From positions 1 to 19,332 of the forward strand of contig CAZKLS010000047.1 in the NCBI GenBank assembly GCA_964553405.1: DNA of 19,332 nucleotides. The letters run 5' to 3'. Below are positions 13,185-19,332 of the stretch, piece after piece. The notes under the pieces are model-generated. The model saw nothing but the letters and a program-made list of their open reading frames with translations. It did not search any database and had not been told where the DNA came from. Position numbers and translations under genes: made by a program. This stretch comes from DATIRA01 sp964553405 (GTDB lineage Bacteria; Pseudomonadota; Gammaproteobacteria; Steroidobacterales; Steroidobacteraceae). The stretch's first letter is position 1; each line of letters opens with the position of its first letter.

Positions 13185-13959
13185 AATGTCCGACGTGCTC
13201 CCCGTGCCCGCCCTGCTCGGCAGCGGGCTGCGCGCCGTGTCCGGCGTGGCCGCCGTGCCTCGTGCTCGCGTGATAGAGCGCGTTGCCGGCGGTCCACAGT
13301 CCGAAAGCGAGCAGCAGCGTTCCGGCGATCAGCCGCAGCGAGGCGCGCGAGGAAAGTCCGCGGGCGATGCGTTCGAATGCCACGCCCGCAGTCACCATCG
13401 ACGGCAGCGTGCCGAGCCCGAACGCGATCATCACCGCGGCGCCGAGTCCGGCGCTGGCGGTCGTCGCGGCCAGCAGCAGCATCGAGTAGGTCATGCCGCA
13501 GGGCAACCAGCCCCAGGCGAGCCCGAGCCCGATCGCGCCACCGACGCCGCCGGCGCGACCCTGGCGCGTGGTCCACGGCATGAGCTTGCGCCACAGTCGG
13601 GCGCCGCCGGCTTCGAGCGGGTCGAGCAGCCGCCAGCCGAACAGCATCCGCGCGGCGACCGCGAGCATGATCAGGCCCGCCAGCACGCGGAATGCGAATG
13701 AGAGCGGCGCCACGTCCACGGCCTTGAGCAGCGTGCGGCCCAGCAGCCCGGCGATCGCACCGGCCAGCGCATAGCTCGCGACTCGCGAAACGTTGTAGGC
13801 GAGCGCCAGGCCGATGCGTGCACCGACGGTTCCGCCGGGGCGGCGCATCCCGAGCGCGCCGGCGATGCCGCCACACATCGCGAGGCAATGACCGCTCGCG
13901 GCCAGCCCGGCCAGGAAGGCCGCGCCAAGGCTCAAGGTTCCGGCATCCGGCGTCATCAT
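13183..13959 (-). CDS. SafE/UreH-like membrane transporter of the cco operon, His-rich tail
   Basis: The 258-aa polytopic membrane protein belongs to the 'sulfite exporter TauE/SafE'-type family (COG2836-like) that recurs next to ccoS. It has about six hydrophobic segments and conserved cysteines in SGHCLAMCGG (C25, C29) and GWLPCGMTYS. The C-terminal 30 residues include seven histidines (for example RHGGHAGHG and GGHGEHVGH), which suggests binding of copper or another metal. Start ATG 13959 overlaps the ccoS stop in ATGA; a second ATG follows immediately. Despite the database name, sulfite export is not supported here, and copper handling for cbb3 assembly fits the context better. It is last in the operon; its stop lies in the heptad array. 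Confidence 0.85.
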   Translation of the reverse strand: MMTPDAGTLSLGAAFLAGLAASGHCLAMCGGIAGALGMRRPGGTVGARIGLALAYNVSRVASYALAGAIAGLLGRTLLKAVDVAPLSFAFRVLAGLIMLAVAARMLFGWRLLDPLEAGGARLWRKLMPWTTRQGRAGGVGGAIGLGLAWGWLPCGMTYSMLLLAATTASAGLGAAVMIAFGLGTLPSMVTAGVAFERIARGLSSRASLRLIAGTLLLAFGLWTAGNALYHASTRHGGHAGHGAQPAAEQGGHGEHVGH

Positions 13960-14132
13960 CGCGGTTCATCCTCGTCTCGTTTCGCATCCGGCTTGTGCTC
14001 GTCGGTGAGCACGGTCCAGCCCGGGCTGTCGAGGTCGTCGAACTGGCCGCTGCCCACGGCCCAGAAGAAGGCCCACACGCCAAGCGCGAGCAGCAGCAGC
14101 GCGAGCGGAATCAGCAGGAACAGGATTTCCAT
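13956..14132 (-). CDS. ccoS: Cytochrome oxidase maturation protein CcoS
   Basis: This 58-aa gene reads MEILFLLIPLALLLLALGVW at the N-terminus: one membrane segment, then AFFWAVGSGQFDDLDSPGW, the signature of the CcoS family, and a charged tail KRDEDEPR. CcoS is needed for insertion of cofactors into the cbb3 oxidase in Rhodobacter. The start at 14132 lies one base after the ccoI stop. The stop overlaps the start of the SafE-like gene by 4 bp. The order ccoG-H-I-S is that of known cco assembly operons. Confidence 0.95.
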   Translation of the reverse strand: MEILFLLIPLALLLLALGVWAFFWAVGSGQFDDLDSPGWTVLTDEHKPDAKRDEDEPR

Positions 14133-14133
14133 C

Positions 14134-16599
14134 TCAGGCGGCTCCGGCCTCGCTCGCGGCCGACCAGCCCGGCGTCGGACCGGCCGGCGTCCTGCGCGAC
14201 AGTCTCATCGCGTTCAGCACCACGGCGATCGAGCTGAACGACATGCCGAGCGCCGCGAGCCAGGGCGGAACGAAGCCGAGCGCCGCCAGCGGCAGCGCAG
14301 TCAGGTTGTAGACGATGGCCCAGCTCAGGTTCTGCCTGACGACACGCTGCGTGCGGCGCGCGAGCCGCACCGCCTCCGGCAACGCGTCCAGCGAGTCGCG
14401 CACCAGGATCAGGTCGGCGCTGGTCTGCGCCAGCGCGGAGCCGCGACCCATCGCGACCCCGACCTCGGCGCCGCTGAGCAGCGGCGCATCGTTGATGCCG
14501 TCGCCGACCGCGACGACTTTCGCGCCCCCGTCCTGCAGCTGCCTGAGCCGGTCGAGCTTGGAGTCCGGCCGGAGCCGGGCGCGCTGCGAGTCGATTCCGC
14601 AGCGTGCCGCGACCCGCGCCACCGTCGCCGGCTCGTCGCCACTGACGATTTCCGAGCGCAGGCCGAGCTCGCCGAGCTCCCCGACGCACCGGCCCGCCTC
14701 GGGTCGCAGCTGGTCCGAGAGCCGGAAGGCCGCGACCAGGCCCTCGCTGCTGCCGAGGTAAACCCAGCTTTCCTCCTCGGCTGGCGTTGCGTCGCCGGTG
14801 GCTGTTCCGGAGAGTTCCGTAACGAAGTCGAGCGTGCCGATCCGTAGCAGCTGTCCGTCCACCCGTCCCTCGATGCCCCGACCGGGATGGACGGTCGCGT
14901 CGGACGCGGTCGCGGCAGCACCGCCGGCCGCCAGGAATGCCCGTGCGATCGGGTGTTCGGACATGCGCTCCAGCGCGGTCGCGAGCGCCAGGCAGCGGGC
15001 CTCCGGCGCCGCGCCGAGCTGCCGGATTTCCTCGATGCGCACGAGCCCGCGCGTCAGCGTTCCCGTCTTGTCCCACAGCACGTCGGTCGCCCTGGCCATC
15101 GACTCGAGCGCGTCGGCATGAGCGACCAGCACGCCGCGTCGCGCCAGCGCCGAGGTGGCCGCCGCCAGCGCGGCGGGCGTCGCGAGCGACAGCGCGCAGG
15201 GGCAGGTCGCGACCAGCATCGCGAGTGTCGCCGGGAAGGCCCGCGAGGGATCCACGAACCACCAGGCGGCGAACACGACGGCGGCAGCGAACAGGATGCG
15301 CCGCAGGAACCACGCGGCCGCGCGGTCGGCGGCGCGGGCGAGCCGCGGGCGCTCGGCCTGCGCCCGCTCGAGCAGCGTGACGATGCCGGAGAGGACCGTG
15401 TCGTCGGCGACCGCCGTCACCTGCAGCCGGAGCGGCGCGCCGAGGTTCTGCGTCCCGGCGTTCACCCGCGCGCCCGGGGATTTCGCGATCGCGACGGATT
15501 CCCCGGTCAGCATCGACTCATCCACCCGGCCTTCGCCTTCGCTGACGATCCCGTCGGCCGGAAAGACCTCGCCGGTGCGCACCAGCAGCTCGTCGCCGAC
15601 CTCGAGGTCGACGGTGCGAACGTCCTCGACGACGGCACCCCTGAGCCGGCGCGCGGTGACCGGCGCGAGCCGCGCGAGCGCGTCCGCGACGCTCCCAGCG
15701 CGGTGCCTGGCGATCATCTCGACGTAGCGGCCGAGCGACAGGAAGAACACGAACATCGTCACCGAGTCGAAATAGACTTCGCCCTCGCCGCGCAGCGCGT
15801 TCACGACGCTGGCCGTGAACGCCAGCAGGATGCCGAGGCTCACCGGCACGTCCATGCTGATGCCCCGCGCCCTGAGCGCGGCCCAGGCGCCCTTGTAGAA
15901 CGGCCACCCGGCATACAACGCGACCGGGATGCAGACCAGCATGCTGACGAGCCGCAGGAACTCGCGGATCTTCGGGTCCATGCCGGAGTGCTCGCCGAAG
16001 TACATCGGCACCGCGAACATCATCACCTGCATCATGCCCAGGCCCGCGACCGCGAGCCTCTTGAGCGCCGAGCGCCGCTCCTGCAGCGCCAGCTGCTCGG
16101 CGGGCTCGCCGGCGAGCGGATGGGGCCTGAGGCCCACGTGCTCGAGGATCCGGAGCAGGTCGCCGAGACGGACCTGCGCCGGGTCCCAGACGATGCGGGC
16201 GCGGGCGGTCGCCGGATTGACGCTGACCTCGAGCACGCCGCTCTCCATGTGCAGCGCCTTGTCCGCCAGCCAGCTGCAGGCGGCACAGCGCAGGCCCTCG
16301 AGCAGCACCGTGATCGAGCGGCCGCCTGCGGGCTCGGCCCGGCTCAGCCGTTCGACCAGCTCGGGGCGGTCATAGGCGGACCAGCGGTCCGGGGGCGGCG
16401 TCTCGTCCGCACGCGTCGACGCGGTGTCCCGGTAACGGTAATAGTCGCCGAGGCCGGCGCCGCTGATGAACTCGGCGACGGCCTTGCAGCCGTGGCAGCA
16501 GACCGGTTCCTCGCGGCCGTCGACGTTCGCGCGGATCTCGACGCCAGGCGGCATCGGCTCCCCGCAATGGAAGCACGGGGCTGCGCTGCTGGCTGTCAT
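14134..16599 (-). CDS. ccoI: Copper-translocating P1B-type ATPase for cbb3 oxidase assembly
   Basis: The 821-aa FixI/CcoI-type pump moves copper across the inner membrane using ATP, for metallation of the cbb3 oxidase. An N-terminal metal-binding cluster (C9-x2-C12 and CCHGC at 34-38) is typical of CcoI-type pumps and absent from CopA. A heavy-metal domain follows with CAAC at 105-108. Eight hydrophobic segments are expected. Catalytic blocks are LTGES (364-368), the membrane CPC at 466-468, DKTGT with phospho-acceptor D510, SEHPIARAF in the nucleotide domain and VGDGINDAPLL in the hinge. Start ATG 16599 overlaps the ccoH stop (ATGA) and has no ribosome site of its own, so translation is coupled. 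Confidence 0.95.
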   Translation of the reverse strand: MTASSAAPCFHCGEPMPPGVEIRANVDGREEPVCCHGCKAVAEFISGAGLGDYYRYRDTASTRADETPPPDRWSAYDRPELVERLSRAEPAGGRSITVLLEGLRCAACSWLADKALHMESGVLEVSVNPATARARIVWDPAQVRLGDLLRILEHVGLRPHPLAGEPAEQLALQERRSALKRLAVAGLGMMQVMMFAVPMYFGEHSGMDPKIREFLRLVSMLVCIPVALYAGWPFYKGAWAALRARGISMDVPVSLGILLAFTASVVNALRGEGEVYFDSVTMFVFFLSLGRYVEMIARHRAGSVADALARLAPVTARRLRGAVVEDVRTVDLEVGDELLVRTGEVFPADGIVSEGEGRVDESMLTGESVAIAKSPGARVNAGTQNLGAPLRLQVTAVADDTVLSGIVTLLERAQAERPRLARAADRAAAWFLRRILFAAAVVFAAWWFVDPSRAFPATLAMLVATCPCALSLATPAALAAATSALARRGVLVAHADALESMARATDVLWDKTGTLTRGLVRIEEIRQLGAAPEARCLALATALERMSEHPIARAFLAAGGAAATASDATVHPGRGIEGRVDGQLLRIGTLDFVTELSGTATGDATPAEEESWVYLGSSEGLVAAFRLSDQLRPEAGRCVGELGELGLRSEIVSGDEPATVARVAARCGIDSQRARLRPDSKLDRLRQLQDGGAKVVAVGDGINDAPLLSGAEVGVAMGRGSALAQTSADLILVRDSLDALPEAVRLARRTQRVVRQNLSWAIVYNLTALPLAALGFVPPWLAALGMSFSSIAVVLNAMRLSRRTPAGPTPGWSAASEAGAA

Positions 16600-16829
16600 G
16601 GGGAGGGCTGTTCAGCACCCCTGGCCGCCGTGTCGTTTGCGCGCGTCCCGTCGTCGCCGCAGCGCATCGTGACGCCGTCCTTCACGCAGTCCTTGCTGAT
16701 CAGCACGTCCGGGCGCGTCACGGCCAGGTACAGCGTGATCCCGCCGCCCACGACCGCGAACACCGGCGGCAGCATCAGCAGCCAGGGCCAGAGGTGGCGA
16801 TACCAGGGACGGGTCTCGTTGACTCTCAT
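16596..16829 (-). CDS. ccoH: Short CcoH/FixH-like protein with a cysteine pair
   Basis: The 77-aa protein occupies the ccoH position between ccoG and ccoI. Its start, TRPWYRHLWPWLLMLPPVFAVVGGGITLYLAV, is the FixH-type N-terminus with one membrane helix. Where FixH usually has DDYYK.GL and a further 90 or so residues of periplasmic domain, this protein has SKDCVKDGVTMRCG and a short polar tail. It is therefore about half the usual length, with C48 and C57 just outside the membrane. CcoH stabilises the cbb3 oxidase and interacts with CcoN/CcoP in Rhodobacter. Whether this form still does so is unknown. It overlaps ccoI by 4 bp and follows ccoG by 13 nt. Confidence 0.8.
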   Translation of the reverse strand: MRVNETRPWYRHLWPWLLMLPPVFAVVGGGITLYLAVTRPDVLISKDCVKDGVTMRCGDDGTRANDTAARGAEQPSP

Positions 16830-16842
16830 GGCTGCAATCCCG

Positions 16843-18221
<1,379 letters not shown>

Positions 18222-18225
<4 letters not shown>

Positions 18226-18545
18226 TGGACGCTCCGGGTCTCGTCCTCGGCGAGGTCGCTCTCCGGTGGCTCGGGATGCGCGGTGCGCGCCAGGTACAGC
18301 GTCAGCAGGCTCGACAGCGCCGAGATCAGCCAGAAGAAGAAGAACCCGACCGCATAGCCGGTCATCCGGCTGGAGAACGCGGGCGGCGGATAGTCATCGT
18401 GCCCGATCAGCAGCGGGTCGATGAAGGCGAAGCAGACCATCGTCGCGACGCTCGCGACCAGGAACGACGGCCAGACGACGATGGCCACGTCCTGCATCAG
18501 CCGTGGCCATCGCAGCTTGCCCGAGTATTCCTCGCCGAGCGGCAC
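18222..18545 (-). CDS. Small two-helix membrane protein between ccoP and ccoG, unknown function
   Basis: This 107-aa protein reads MPLGEEYSGKLRWPRLMQD, then a hydrophobic segment VAIVVWPSFLVASVATMVCF, a loop with FIDPLLIGHDDYPPPAF, a second segment YAVGFFFFWLISALSSLLTL and an acidic tail EPPESDLAEDE. Both ends probably face the cytoplasm. It begins 10 nt after the ccoP stop and overlaps ccoG by 4 bp, so it is firmly inside the operon. I do not recognise a named family. The position suggests a role in oxidase assembly or stability. The loop His and acidic residues could contact metal, which is only a guess. Confidence 0.85.
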
Positions 18546-18555
18546 GCGCGCCCCG

Positions 18556-19332
18556 TCAGGTCCCGCCCGACATGCGCAGCACGTACGCGGCCAGCAGCCG
18601 CACGCGCTGTTCGCCGAGCTTGTCGGCGAAGGCCGGCATCTGGTTGTTGCGGCCGCCGACGATCGTCTCGCGTATCGAGGCCTCGTCGGAACCGTACAGC
18701 CAGACGCCGTCCGTCAGGTTCGGCGCACCGAGCATCGTGTTGCCCTTGCCGTCCATGCCGTGGCAGGCGGCGCAGACCGTCTGGAAGTGCGTCTCGCCGG
18801 CAGCCGCCAGCGCCGCATCGGCCGGCTGGTTCGACAGCGTGCGGGTGTAGGCCACCACCTGCTCCACCCCTTCCTCACCGAGCACCTCGCCCCAGGGCGG
18901 CATCACGCCCATCCGGCCGGCGCTGATGGTCTGCACGACCGTGTCGGCGTCGCCGCCCCATTGCCAGTCGCCGTCGGTGAGGTTCGGGAACCCGCGCGCG
19001 CCGCCGCCGTCGGAGCCGTGGCACTGCGCGCAGTTGTTCTGGAACAGGTTGTGGGCCGTGGACATCGCCTGGGTGTTCTCGGCGAGCTGGGGCACGGTCA
19101 TCCTCTCGAACGGCGCCAGCATCTGCGCGGCACGCGCCTCGATCTCGGCCTTCTGCTGTTCGTACTGGCCCGCCTGCGACCAGTTCTTCACGCCACCGAA
19201 GCGGCCGAGACCGGGGTACAGCACCAGGTACAGCAGGCCGAACACGACGGTGATGTAGAACAGCCACAGCCACCAGCGCGGCAGCGGGTTGTTGTACTCG
19301 CGCAGGTCCTTGTCCCAGACGTGCCCGGTGTC
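18556..19332 (-). CDS. ccoP: cbb3-type cytochrome c oxidase diheme subunit CcoP (N-terminus beyond the window)
   Basis: The visible 258 residues begin inside the N-terminal domain with DTGHVWDKDLREYNNPLPRW, a CcoP hallmark, so only a few dozen residues lie outside. One membrane helix follows (WWLWLFYITVVFGLLYLVLY). Then come two class I cytochrome c domains, with heme sites CAQCH (19018-19032) and CAACH (18760-18774) and axial Met regions GVMPPWGEVL and NNQMPAFADKL. CcoP passes electrons from the cytochrome c pool to CcoO/CcoN of the high-affinity terminal oxidase. ccoN, ccoO and ccoQ are expected just upstream. The C-terminal residues LRMSGGT end 10 nt before the next gene. Confidence 0.97.
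   Translation of the reverse strand, partial: DTGHVWDKDLREYNNPLPRWWLWLFYITVVFGLLYLVLYPGLGRFGGVKNWSQAGQYEQQKAEIEARAAQMLAPFERMTVPQLAENTQAMSTAHNLFQNNCAQCHGSDGGGARGFPNLTDGDWQWGGDADTVVQTISAGRMGVMPPWGEVLGEEGVEQVVAYTRTLSNQPADAALAAAGETHFQTVCAACHGMDGKGNTMLGAPNLTDGVWLYGSDEASIRETIVGGRNNQMPAFADKLGEQRVRLLAAYVLRMSGGT

Overview
The window is a GC-rich stretch of a proteobacterial chromosome, most likely gammaproteobacterial. Supporting features are the E. coli-type gshA, a trxC with an N-terminal zinc ribbon, the cbpA-cbpM pair, and a cco (cbb3 oxidase) assembly operon ending in ccoS and a SafE-like gene. I would guess a Xanthomonadales or Steroidobacter/Wenzhouxiangella-like lineage, but the sequence alone does not settle that. 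Two runs of exactly 100 N (3310-3409 and 7432-7531) are scaffold gap placeholders, so this is a draft or metagenome assembly.

Layout. 1-2111: a secreted metzincin protease with two fibronectin III domains and its terminator. 2203-2620: a doubly deleted ISL3-family transposase remnant. 2627-4006 (minus strand): two tandem PEP-CTERM secreted proteins, one cut by the first gap, behind a well-formed sigma-54 promoter with candidate upstream sites. 4173-7420: gshA, a small conserved-looking protein, an isoaspartyl peptidase (minus) and a DUF2892 membrane protein. 7540-9433: trxC (minus), divergent from the co-chaperone pair cbpA-cbpM. 9514-12315 (minus): a FixL-like sensor kinase with the complete FixL heme-pocket residue spacing, an overlapping FixJ-type regulator, then a separate single-domain receiver with degenerate switch residues. 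12503-12940: a small heat-shock protein divergent from the kinase. 13001-13184: two facing arrays of 7-nt repeats, 11 units each, rich in G runs. 13183-19332 (minus): a tightly coupled cbb3 oxidase operon, read from the right edge as ccoP (partial), a 107-aa membrane protein, ccoG, a short ccoH, ccoI, ccoS and a SafE-like transporter with a His-rich tail.

How it fits together. The right half reads as a microaerobic respiration module. CcoP is a heme subunit of the high-affinity oxidase. CcoG (cupric reductase), CcoI (copper ATPase), CcoH, CcoS and the SafE-like protein handle copper supply and assembly. The nearby FixLJ pair is a plausible oxygen sensor for it, and the lone receiver could be a feedback inhibitor of FixL, as FixT is in Caulobacter. 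The left half links secreted products: an exported protease, and exosortase substrates under apparent RpoN control. The most unusual signals are the mirrored heptad arrays with G-quadruplex potential, the sigma-54 architecture of the PEP-CTERM gene, the degenerate receiver beside fixLJ, and the shortened CcoH with a cysteine pair.
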